DNA of 64,000 nucleotides, from assembly GCF_022201045.2 (NCBI RefSeq), contig NC_068558.1, positions 46,651,001-46,715,000 on the forward strand. Reading direction: 5' to 3'. A model generated the notes under the pieces. That model saw only the letters and a program-made list of their open reading frames with translations, was not told the origin of the DNA and did no database searches. Both the position numbers and the translations under genes were made by a program. Positions 48,186-58,530 of the stretch are shown here, piece after piece (the first letter of the stretch is position 1; every line of letters begins with the position of its first letter). This stretch comes from Citrus sinensis (taxonomy: Eukaryota; Streptophyta; Magnoliopsida; Sapindales; Rutaceae).

Positions 48186-50884
48186 CTATGCAGATTCAAG
48201 CATGGGGTGTTTGGATTCATTGCTTCTGTCTGGTACCACAGTATCACTAATTGCTAAGGCTGTAGCTTGACCATCGTTAAGGCCAATAGTTGAGAATGCA
48301 ACACGCAACGACTCAGCAGATTCTGAAGCTGCTGGTTCATTGACTCCAGTTTTGGATACTGTAGGTTTAGGTCTTTCGCACTCAACTTCCTGCTCCAATT
48401 TCTTGAACTCCTCTTCTATGTCTTCGTCATCAATTCCTGTGTATGATGGCACTGATTTTGAAGTGACCAAAAAGACAAGTCAGATACAATACAAGGCTGA
48501 AGTAACAAAACCGTCCAGATATATGAAAGCCTGAAGTAACAAAACCATCCATCCAGATATATTAAAGCCTTGATTCCTACAATATTTGCAATTACCACAA
48601 TTTAAAGCGTGTAGTATAATCAATAAAATACCTATGACTTTTTCAGCCTGCTTTTGCAAATCAATGCTCTCCTCAAGTTCTTCTAAACAGAGTTGAAGTT
48701 CCTCCACACTGATCTTATTTTTCTTGATTGCTTGAGCTCCAATTTGGATTGCTTCAGAGACCTATCATCAGGAGAAAATGGATCAGAAGAACCTAAGTAT
48801 CCTGTATTTATTCTCAAGAAACCTACAAATCAAAGCCAGTCGAAATCATTTCGCCTATGCTAACATACTTTTTTGGTTGATTCAGCATTTTCTATCAGAC
48901 TCAATACTTCCTCCACTCTGTTCAAAAGCGATGTACACTTTTCTCGACTCTCTTTGGTCAGCTTTAATTGCTTTGCATGTCTCAGGGCCACTGTCTTGTT
49001 TCCAGAATGCAAGGAAGCTAATGCTGATTTTCTTGACCTGTACAGTAAAACTTCTAGGCATCAGACTAAACCATTTGTTTTCGAACAAACTCGCTGCACA
49101 TCCAAGAAGCAGATGTTGATTACACTCAATAATCTTGATTACACTCAAGATTATTCAGCATATTTGGCAGGTATCGAGATCAAAGAATATTACATTTCAT
49201 AGTGCCTATCAATGATGTCAAGCTGTAGCTGAAGCTTTTCCACAGTCCAAATCAAGTGCAAAACATCATAATCTAAACTTGAGATGCTGGAAACAGCAGC
49301 TGGAGAAAGGGACACTTTTACACCCTGTAAACATTATCTATTTACACAACTTTAGATGAATAAACACAGATATGCTTATTGCATAATAAGATAACAATAT
49401 ATGCATTTATTACAGTATCTACAGGCATGTTTACCCCAGGGAATAGCGAAATATTTGCAATATCTTCTTTTTTGATCTTGGACATCTTTTGTGGTCCATA
49501 AAATATTATCTTAAGCTTTTCCTTTGACATGTCCATAAAATATTATCTTAAGTTTTCCCATTGACATGACTAAAAGAGCTAGATAATTCATTATCTATAG
49601 CTGTTTCCCAGTTCATTCTGATCTCACAATTCAATAAAACCAACTTGGCTTTCAAGAGTACAAATAATTTTTTTTCTTTCAAAACACAAAACATAAAACG
49701 TAAAACCTCAATATGCAATACCTCTGTAAACTCATTCTTGCTGATTGATAGATACAGTGCTTTCCCTCGTCCAGTCAAGAAACTCAAAACTGCAGATGCT
49801 TCATCTTGTCCTCCACACTTGTCCTGGAACTTCTTCATTGTAATAATGCATGAAGAAGTCCAATGGCTTTCCGATAAAAGTTTGATAACTTCATCTGCTT
49901 TATCCTTCAGAAAGAGTAATTTTATTACAACCCAAGTCAGCAAAGCCTATCCTCAACTACTTTGGCTGGCAAAAACTGAAATAAACTCCTGGAATTAAAA
50001 ATGAAACACTTCTCAATTATATACCTTCAAAACTTCCATTAGAATAACATGATCTTTGAGCAAAATTTCTGGAGTTGCTGCTGATCTGGCCATTAAACTT
50101 CTTACTTTTCTAAACAACTGGGTGAGCCGGCCACTAGCTGCATCCACTAGATCCACACTTCGCACAACATCACCTTCATTATACATTACAAACTGAAAAA
50201 TAAAAAAACAACGTAAAATGTCCAAAAACCAACTCCCAAACGAACGCAGATGTGCGCGCGCGCAGAGGGGTGAAGCCAATATGAATGATCAAAAACTATT
50301 TTTATTCAAGCAACGGAAGCAAAATTGTTGAATGCAAGAGGGATAGACTAAAAACATAAAAAAAACTTATTAGCTCCTGAACTAGACAATTTGTCACTGG
50401 GAAAATCACTTAACGGTGGAGTATCAAGCACTAGCTTGCTTCATCGATCATTATTAACGACTTTGATCACAAAAGTAATCATTAAGATAAAAAAAAGAAG
50501 CTCACCAGAACATCGTCAAAACACAGAGGTGTCAATCCTCCTCTATTAAACCACTCGTTCTTTACCTTAAAGAACGAACAAACAAATTAATAAATTCCAA
50601 AAAACAAACATTTTCTTTTCTGTTTCGTAATAAATTACGGAAAGTAAATGAGAAATTAAAGTCTTTAATAATAAACGTGATACTTTACAAACCTGAGAAG
50701 GGTGAATGATGGCAAGGCTAAAATGGCGCGCAATTTTGAGGATCAAATTTTTCCAAAATTGGAATTTGGGCTCCCAATCGGATCTTTGTCCACTAAAAGC
50801 TTTGAATCGGGCCGTGGCGATTACTTCGTCGTTCCAATCAGGTACTTCCTTTAATACGAATTCGCGCACAGAGGTTGAACTCAT
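48186..50884 (-). CDS. CHMP7-like SNF7-family ESCRT-III protein, 8 exons
   Basis: Exons (minus): 50693-50884, 50506-50565, 50025-50192, 49722-49904, 49194-49324, 48869-49037, 48632-48761, 48186-48451; 1299 nt (432 aa), in phase throughout. The start M-S-S-T-S-V-R-E-F-V and the block R-F-K-A-F-S-G-Q-R-S-D-W-E match, from memory, Arabidopsis At3g62080 (SNF7 family). The N-terminal half is winged-helix-like. The C-terminal half carries the SNF7 helices: a basic R-K-S-A-L-A-S-L-H helix, then L-N-R-V-E-E-V-L-S-L-I-E, V-S-E-A-I-Q-I-G-A-Q-A-I-K, and an acidic I-D-D-E-D-I-E-E-E-F-K-K-L-E-Q-E-V near the end. CHMP7 proteins nucleate ESCRT-III polymers at endosomes and, in animals and yeast, at the nuclear envelope. 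The plant role is inferred from the family. Confidence 0.92.
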
Positions 50885-51721
50885 CTTTTTAGAATTCTAG
50901 GGCAAAATCAGTTTGAATTTACGAAAATTCGGTTCGCTCTCGAATCTCGATAGGCTTTTTTTTTTTTTTTTAATTGTTGATGGGTTGAATTTGAATGTTA
51001 TGAATTCCCACGCGATGACAGAAGGGTCTAGATTCTGGACCGGATCCTTACTCAACCCCGCACAGCGAAGCGAAGCTAAAAGGAATCGACGTCGTTTCGT
51101 TGCTCTCCACCTACAGGGCTGCACCCTCGGAGACACTTTTCATCGGCCAAAACGACACTGTTTCGTTTCTTATAGAAAAAATAAAAATCGATGCTGTATA
51201 AATTGATATTAGTATGTAAAAATATATTCGTCCCTTTATTTTCTGAGTCTTATATTTGTGTGTTTTTCTTATCTTATAATAAAGGATTGAGATCCTTTCT
51301 TGATCTGAGTACTTTGCACTCCTGATCTTTTACAATTAGTAAATAATTAAGATTTAACTATTTTTTCATTTTCATTTATTAACCACCAATCATATTAATA
51401 GTACTTGCTCAGATAAAAATCATATTAGATAATGATCTTAATCCTATAATAAATTCCTTACTTTATAAAGTATAAAATTCATTAGAACATTACTCTTATC
51501 CTTAAGCACAAAGTACATTTTCTTTTGATAGAAAAAATACACATCCTTTTTTCAGTTGGAGTTTTGAAAATAAAAATATCAATAAAAATAGAAACTAACA
51601 AAAATAGTCATGCGCCCCCAAATTTCATTTCATATACATATGGAATATTTTGTTTTCGATGATCTATTTAACAATACAATTATTGTATTCAAAAAACCAT
51701 TTGAGAAGACATCATTGTAGC
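50885..51721. other. Upstream flank of the CHMP7-like gene
   Basis: Putative 5' UTR and promoter for the minus-strand gene, then AT-rich intergenic sequence. The frames at 50897-51206 have no recognised motif. Confidence 0.35.
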
Positions 51722-52030
51722 TAAGGGTGGGCAAATAACCCAACCCGATCTGATCCGAGTTTCGATTCGAAAAATTCGAGTTTGAATCGAATTCAGATGA
51801 AGGCTCCAACTTGATTGAGTTGGATTTTGGCCAACTCGATCAAATCATGATTGAATCGGGTCAAACCCAATCTGATCTGAAAATCCAAAAAAATCAAAGG
51901 CAAGGCAAGCATAAATCTTCGAGATCACATGTTCAAGTTGAGTTCGTGTTATATTTTTTGCAACCCAATTAACCTGAAATCCGATTGGATTTATCTGAAC
52001 CCAATCTAAACTCAAATTTGTCCACCCCTA
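51722..52030. mobile_element. Old hAT-like MITE, about 309 bp
   Basis: Left end TAAGGGTGGGCAAAT and right end ATTTGTCCACCCCTA are inverted copies, similar in style to the hAT-like element at 4858. Subterminal CCAACCCGA / AACCCAAT repeats resemble that family. The flanking duplication is poorly preserved (TAGCTAA against TAGTTGA), so insertion is old and the ends may be off by a few bases. Confidence 0.5.
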
Positions 52031-52491
52031 GTTGACACTATCCAAAACCGCCTTACCATGATGTTACCATCACATAATGCACCTTTACCATCATTTAGAA
52101 TAGCCTTCTAGAATCTACCGTACGAAGGTGATGCTGAACTTTAAATCTTTAATATTTAATGACATCACAATGAAGCTGGGATTTGGGCAGTGATTGCTTC
52201 ATCTCTAATGATTGTTTGGCGTCGGAAATTGCACCTTTCATAGATCATGAGAAAAGGATTCTAAAGGTGTCGACGGTGTAATCATTAAGTAGATTTTGCT
52301 TTTTTTGGTAACTTTGGCCGATAGCGACCACTGTTTTTTTTTTTTTTTTTGGGTAATGAAATTTAAATATTTATTAAAAAATTAAAAAAAAAAGATAAAT
52401 TATAGGGATAATATAAGTATTTTTTTCATCTTGGCTTCCAAAGAACAATTATAAGTATTTGCCAAACACTTATATGGCTGTAGAGCCACAG
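52031..52491. other. Intergenic left of the LTR element
   Basis: AT-rich, no gene recognised. Confidence 0.35.
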
Positions 52492-52496
52492 TCATC

Positions 52497-52832
52497 TGAT
52501 AAGTAATTTTCAATTTAGAAAGGGAAGTCAAAGAAAGTGAGAAACAAATAAGGAATATGAATTGATTAGAAGGGAAAAGACAATTTTCATTCTCTAAATA
52601 AAAAAAACCCTCTAGTACAAGCCCAATAAGGTCTCTTAAATAGTTTTGTATACATACCAAGAAATTGAAAGCTACAAAAGAGGAAAATCACTTGAAAATA
52701 GGAATATGAACAATTAAAATGGAAACGTGCATAACTACCACTAAATACATACACCCACTACTATATTTTATTCTACCTAAGACCATAACCATCTGAAGAA
52801 ACTTGAGCCCCATGCATCTTGAGCACATACCA
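52497..52832 (-). repeat. 3' LTR of the gypsy-type element (336 bp)
   Basis: Left-hand copy, i.e. the 3' LTR in element orientation. It aligns along its length with the 53913 copy, with multiple substitutions and a length difference near an A-run. Confidence 0.9.
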
Positions 52833-53159
52833 TTCCCCACCCATCAGAATCACCTTATGCCCAAGGTCAAAGTGCCCCATTCACTTAACCAGTATCAGGT
52901 GGTGTGAATGATGGAAGATTTTTAATCATGAACAACTGTGGCCTTTGGCAGTGATGGCCAAGAAAGAATTTCTCATCACAATAATAACATAGTCATTTTT
53001 CACGTCTAGCATGTACTTCTTGGCTAGTTAACCACTAGATAGGAGGAGTGGTGGCATTGGCTGTTTGGTTTGCCTTAAGAGGGGGGCCCAAGATCCCAGT
53101 AGAACTATTTGGGATTGGTCGTTGCATTACGGAAATAGGTGGTGGTTAAGAAAAGTGTT

Positions 53160-53886
53160 CGGTTCAGCGATAGAGAGAATTTTGCTCCTCAATCAGTCTT
53201 GCCACACCAATGACGTCAACCAAGGTACGAGGCTGCTTAATCTTGACATCGAGAGTCATATTTCATCTTAAAGACCTGCAATGAAACAACCAATTAAAAA
53301 AGTTTCAAGTAAGCCATCAACTTGATGAGAAAGCTTTTCAAAAACTTCCTAATACTCAACCACCAAAGGAAGTTTGTTTTAGGCATGTTAAAGCTTCAGA
53401 AGGATCCTTATAATCCCTTGGACCAAAACTGAGGAATATAGCTTTGGTAAATTCAGTCCAAGTTTTTGGTCCTTTGAACTTGGTTAGCCAACGATGCCAT
53501 TGGAGTGCTATTTCTTCAAGATGGAAAGAGGCCAATTGGACTTGCTATTCTGAAGCAATGTTTTGGAAATCAAAGTATTGTTCGGCTTTGTAAATCCATC
53601 CGATAGGGTCGTCACCACTAAACTTTGGGAAAGAGAGTTTGAGATGGGTACTGGATCAATCTGATTTGGAGGTGGAAAGTGAGGTTGGCAAGTGTCAAAG
53701 GATGTGAGTTGTGGCGAATGGGTTTATCTCTCTTTCCTGGGAAGTGTGTTGAAGGCGTAAGGATTGAAGTTCAGTAAGGATTCTTTGAAGGGTGGCGTGA
53801 ACTTGGTCAAAATTGGACTCATGTCTAGCAAGGATTTCTTGAACCTCTTCACAAAATTCGGCATTGGATTTATTGTGTGTAGCCAT
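53160..53886 (-). pseudogene. Decayed gag-like region of the LTR element
   Basis: Starts at an ATG at 53886 (M-A-T-H-N-K-S) with a 63-codon open stretch. Frames downstream then read Ty3/gypsy gag-like segments such as V-V-E-Y...E-V-F-E-K-L-S-H-Q-V-D-G-L, broken by stops and shifts. It is not expected to be functional. The downstream limit is approximate. Confidence 0.7.
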
Positions 53887-53898
53887 GGATCGTTGGAT

Positions 53899-53910
53899 GC
53901 TCTGATACCA
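53899..53910 (-). promoter_or_regulatory. Primer-binding site (tRNA-iMet type)
   Basis: The minus strand reads TGGTATCAGAGC, the standard initiator-methionine PBS of plant LTR elements, separated from the 5' LTR by two bases. Confidence 0.85.
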
Positions 53911-53912
53911 GA

Positions 53913-54250
53913 TGATAAGTAATTTTCAATTCAGAAAAGGAAGTCAGAGAGAGTGAGAAACTGAGAAAGAATATGAATTGATTAGAAGAGAAAAGACAAT
54001 TTTCATTATGAAAAAAAAAAAAAAAAACTCTAATACAAGTCCAATAAGGTCTCTTAAACAAATATGTACACATACCAATAAATTGAAAACTACAAAAGAG
54101 AAAAATCACTTGAAAATAGGAACATGAACAATTAAAATGGAAACGTGCATAACCACCCCTAAATACATGTACCCACTACTATATTTTATTCTGACTAAGA
54201 CAATAGCCATCAGAAGAAACTTGAGCCCCATGCTCCTTGAGCACATATCA
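53913..54250 (-). repeat. 5' LTR of the gypsy-type element (338 bp)
   Basis: Right-hand copy, the 5' LTR in element orientation, followed outside by the TCATC duplication. Confidence 0.9.
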
Positions 54251-54446
54251 TCATCTCACCACGGTACCAAAGGGGCCTTGCTTCTTTCTTCTGAATTAAA
54301 CACAGTATTCTTAGACTAAATTGAACAAATTCCACTGAGTGGGTGCACGTGGATTTGCTAGAATCTTTTGAGGCCGCTTCGCCCGTTAATAAGATTGACC
54401 AGGGAGGATGAGAAGACTCAAAAGATTGGCAGTTAATCATTCCAGG

Positions 54447-54715
54447 GGAAATTCCTTTATTGTGAAGATTCACAAGGACCAAGAAGTATTGGGGAGAAAA
54501 TGGTAACGAATTCGATGCCTTTAAGATTCATTAATGGTGTATATCTAAAGTTGCTAAGCACACAAATGCACTGCTTGCCTTTACGGTGGGTCCGAGGGTT
54601 AGCGTAGCTCGGAATTTTGCAATGCCAGAAGCGAAATGGCAATTGCATTTGATGATTCTCCATAGCCAAAGGTTTCCCTTATCAATCTCCTCCGAGTATA
54701 AAACACACACTAGGT
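54447..54715 (+). pseudogene. Cytochrome P450 3'-end fragment
   Basis: The plus strand reads K-Y-W-G-E-N-G-N-E-F, then after a stop N-A-L-L-A-F-T-V-G-P-R-V-S-V-A and S-E-Y-K-H-T in shifted frames. These match the perf and heme-binding regions of the P450 pseudogene at 58.5 kb. The heme-ligand cysteine position (normally G-P-R-x-C-I-G) reads serine. There is no upstream P450 sequence. It starts about 200 bp from the right target duplication of the LTR element. Confidence 0.75.
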
Positions 54716-55176
54716 GGAGTTTGCTACTCTTGACATTGTCAAATGTCAATAACCAGTTAACTATTTCAATTAATCTTACAATTGATGAATTGAAAACATC
54801 ATACTATACTACAAGGGTGCCTACTGCTCAGCCATGCGATCAACCAGATCAATCATGGCCTGGCAGCCGGCCTCTTTAATTATAAACAAAATAATAATAA
54901 TAATAATAATCATAGCTTGAAATTGCAATCCATTACGCACGATGATATTACTAAAAGGTGGCAATTCCTGCAGCCGTTGCAAAGAGTAAATAAAACCACA
55001 ACTCAAGTAACAGTCTGTTTTGAGTCCATGTATATAGTATAAATTGGAAAGTATCAAAAAATTAAAATTCCCAAGATTTACATAATGATTATAATCTAAT
55101 TTCCTGTAGCATCAAGAATTGATTTCTGAAACTTCTTCGTGGACCTCCACGGAAATCGGAATCCTATTACAAGAAA
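54716..55176. other. Intergenic, 3' flank of the SMR gene
   Basis: AT-rich with an (ATA)n run near 54889-54910. No gene recognised. Confidence 0.35.
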
Positions 55177-55488
55177 TTAAGCGGAGGAAGCCCGAGCTAG
55201 CGTTGCTTCCAACTCTGAATAGAGAATGAACTTGACGACGTTCCTGGACTTGTTGCCGGGAAAATTAATCTTGCGGCACCACGAGTCGGAGTCGGACGCT
55301 TTACGCTTTCTCGGTGCAGGAGGACACGTCAGGACGTCTGGAATCCTATGCTCTTTAGAATTCGGCGTCGTACACGTACAATTGACCGTTAAATTTGAAT
55401 CTTCTTCCGGCGATTCATCAACAGCAAGTTTCTCCAGTTTTGTAGATACAGCGAAGGTTTCATTCTTGTGAACGTGAGGCGTCAGCAT
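55177..55488 (-). CDS. SIAMESE-related (SMR) cyclin-dependent kinase inhibitor, single exon
   Basis: 103 aa, intronless as usual for the SIM/SMR family. The diagnostic motif is present: C-T-T-P-N-S-K-E-H-R-I-P-D...C-P-P-A-P-R-K-R-K (residues about 39-64), matching the family pattern C-x-T-P-x-S-x-E-x-x-I-P...C-P-P-A-P-R-K-x-K. The C-terminal segment V-K-F-I-L-Y-S-E-L-E-A-T corresponds to the family's late F-F-x-x-x-E-L-E-x-x-F motif but lacks the usual paired phenylalanines. SMR proteins bind CDK-cyclin complexes in the nucleus, block mitosis and promote endoreduplication, often after stress or DNA damage. The start is the first ATG in the frame. Confidence 0.88.
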   Translation of the reverse strand: MLTPHVHKNETFAVSTKLEKLAVDESPEEDSNLTVNCTCTTPNSKEHRIPDVLTCPPAPRKRKASDSDSWCRKINFPGNKSRNVVKFILYSELEATLARASSA

Positions 55489-55626
55489 ATTGCTTATTGC
55501 TGCTGCTGCTACACAGATAAACGAAAGATACGAAGGAGAGAAGCTTGGGCTGGAGACCGGGAAGAAATTTATTCAAATTGATGAGCAGTGGGGTCGGTCT
55601 GTGGGAGTTTTTTTTTTATTTGAAAT

Positions 55627-55655
55627 TTAATTTATAGGCGGGCGGGCGGGCGGGC
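55627..55655 (-). promoter_or_regulatory. SMR promoter: TATA box directly abutting a GCCC tandem repeat
   Basis: The minus strand carries TATAAATTAA (55636-55627), about 140 nt upstream of the ATG. Immediately upstream lies about five units of GCCC (55637-55655). The plus strand is GGGC-repeat and could form a quadruplex. The position suggests part of the core promoter. Confidence 0.5.
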
Positions 55656-56876
55656 AGAAAGAATTGTTGCGTGGGCTGACCGTTGCTCGTCCGCCTTTAT
55701 TATTTCCCCAACTGTAGAGGTGGAGTGGGGTTCTTTGATCTGATTTTATTTTAATTTGTCTGGATGAAAATGTAATAAACCAGCCAAAAAGGTTACTACT
55801 ACTTCACTCAACTTTTAATTAAGAGAAGAAGAAGAGCCCCATCAAAATCTCCAACCAGTGTTCCCACTTCACCGCCGTGCCCATGGATTCTTTGTTTTTT
55901 TTATTTTTTGATGTGGGATTCTTTGTTGAAATAACTAATAAGTGAAAGCGAGTATTCCATTTAAATGATTTGTATTAGGGTCCCAATTATCTTGACCGTT
56001 GACCCACCCCATATCACTATCAAATTGGCACACGACTCTTAAACTCGTTGAGAATGCTGTCGCATTTGGATGTAGGTAGGTCCCTGGGATTAGTTGAATC
56101 TTAAAACTCCTCTTTTTTTTTTTCTTTTTTTTCCCACGCATAGTTCATAAAAATTTCCTAATTTCCAGCTATTCATGTGTTTGTACCGAATGTCATGTCA
56201 CTGTTATCATCTGTTTTCATTCTTTAAAAATCTGATTTTAAGAATTAGTTTTATCTTTATTAAAATTATATATATATATTATTATAAAAATTTAAAAATA
56301 TTTATTATTATTACCAATTATAATAAAATAACAAAATAAAAAATAAAATTAATAATATAAAATATTTGTTTTATTTATCAATTATTATATATACACAATA
56401 AAAAATATTTACATAAATATTTATAAATGTGTAAATTTTATTTATTATCAAGTCTATTTCAATCATTTATATTTTTATAGCACTTTAATAATAAGATTTA
56501 TCAAACACATACGACTACTTTTAAAATCCACAATACTTTTAAAAATAAATTTTACCAAATATTTAACTTATTTTTATTATAGTTAATTATTTCTATAGTA
56601 TAATTAATAGTAATTGTTACTGAGCATACCCTTAGCTTGCTCAATAGAATTTCGAGTAAATTAGCTTTTTTGATTACATGGCTCAGCGTGGGCTTGTTTA
56701 TAATGATGATTGTCGAGGTGAAGTCAAAAGACCCCCATTACTATAAAGAGTTGGACTATTCGCACCCCTCCAAAACTCTTTTACGACCACATTTCTAAAA
56801 ACACCCTGTTAAACAACTAAATAAATTATTATTTCATAAATCCTTTCACACTATTTTAAGTAATATCCATACAAAC

Positions 56877-56941
<65 letters not shown>

Positions 56942-57956
56942 CACTAAGAATTGTCAACAAGTAAATTGATGTAGCGCAAAGTTTATTATCAAGTTGCAAG
57001 GTTAAAAACTAAAGTAAGAATGATTGTTGGTTAGATGTATAAAAAGTAAATTTAATCCTTTCGAACACGTGACAATTCTATTAATCATATGTAGTCTATA
57101 GATTTTACTAGTAAATTCTATTATCAAGTTGTTCTATGCTACAATCTTTCAACAAAATTATAGCTTTGAAATGATTGTTCTGTAGAATAATGATCGTGAT
57201 TTGAAATAAAATCTCTTAAAAATGAGAAAGAAAAACGTTAATGGATAGGGAGGTTTATTAGGAAGAATTAAGGGCATTTGTGACCTTAAAAGAATTAAGG
57301 TATTTATGACATTAAAATAAAGGATTTCAAATTAGATTATTGGTTTAACCACTTACATGGGGTTCTTTTGGGAATTTAGCGGGGTGCCAACAGCTCCACT
57401 CCTGCTGTAAAACAAGGAAAAGAAAATTTGAAGGCACGCAGTTGATGGATTGCTGAGGCCCACAATTCCGAAAAAAACTGAACTCTGTTGAAGCATAGAA
57501 TAACGAACCATCTTCCTCGAACACATAAAAAACTATTAGTGATGGAATCAGAATCTTAGGTCAACCTTTGACGGAAGCCAAAATATATATCCCCCAAATA
57601 GTAGGGTTATTTATACCTTAAACTTATTTTGAACGCATTTTTATTTTCGACATTCACATAATAAATTCTCAAAAACTAGTTTTTGTAGTGTACACTCTTT
57701 TAAATGCCAAAATAAAGCATCAAATATTAAATTTATAAACTAATAATGATGCAAAATATTTCTTTCGTAAAACCGTTTAAATTAGAGTATCATCTGACCT
57801 CATTTAACACATTATTAAAAATCTCATTGAATCATTTAAATTAAAAGAAAATCACGCTTCATTTAGAATTTAAGCTAATCATCTTACCTTGGTCGAATTC
57901 TAAAACAATATCTAGTATTTCCTACCCTATCAATTTATATAATTGTTAATACAAAT
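55656..57956. other. Intergenic AT-rich interval
   Basis: No gene recognised. The frame at 55935-56141 (-) has a polylysine start from a T-run and no domain. A (CT)28 microsatellite is listed separately. Confidence 0.4.
56879..56934. repeat. (CT)28 microsatellite
   Basis: Perfect CT repeat of about 56 bp, the longest simple repeat in the window. Confidence 0.95.
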
Positions 57957-58184
57957 GATAGTAACCCTAAATATATATATTATTTAAATAATTGTTAATA
58001 CAAAACTGCAATATCTAATGGATTCTGTGACTCACTTACTGTTACCTATAATTAAATATTTTACAATTTTTAAAGTAATCAAACGATAGTAACCATAATA
58101 TATATTATTTACATATTTGTTAATATAAAACTGCAACATCCAATGGATTCTTTTAACTTATTGTTACCTATAATTAAATATTTC
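57957..58184. repeat. Tandem duplication, about 128-bp unit
   Basis: Two units beginning GATAGTAACC (57957 and 58085), each with TTGTTAATA, AAAACTGCAA, AATGGATTCT and TGTTACCTATAATTAAATATTT in the same order. AT-rich and non-coding; the unit differs from the 16.1-kb duplication. It lies about 350 bp upstream of the P450 pseudogene. Confidence 0.8.
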
Positions 58185-58530
58185 TTATCTTGTTATTTAT
58201 AGCCTGCAATTACGTTCAACAAATGAGTTTCCCATGTATTCATTGGTTATTTATATTAGACAACTCCGCATTAAGTGTACCAGTAATTAATTATCTCCAC
58301 CAAAATAAGTTAAAATGCGAAATCGAAGGAAACAACTCATGCTTTAACTTTGCATATACCCAACTCCTCAAATTTTCAGTTCATTTCACGAGTTGTCATA
58401 TGTCAGAGTTACAAGTTAGCATTGTGACACTACAACGTTGACAAGTTATATGAGATGTCATCATTTATTTTGGTACATATATACTATATACCCATCTTTG
58501 CAAATTTCCACGTACAATACAAACACAGTC

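Larger units (their letters stand above)
52497..54250 (-). mobile_element. Short Ty3/gypsy-type LTR retrotransposon, internally deleted, 1754 bp
   Basis: Two direct LTRs (52497-52832 and 53913-54250, each starting TG and ending CA) flank a 1080-bp interior, with the same 5-bp duplication TCATC outside (52492-52496 and 54251-54255). Reading minus, the primer-binding site TGGTATCAGAGC (53899-53910) lies two bases inside the 5' LTR and is complementary to initiator methionine tRNA. A purine tract GGGTGGGGAA (52833-52842) abuts the 3' LTR. The interior contains only a decayed gag-like region. No protease, reverse transcriptase, RNase H or integrase motif was seen, so it could move only in trans. 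Confidence 0.9.
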
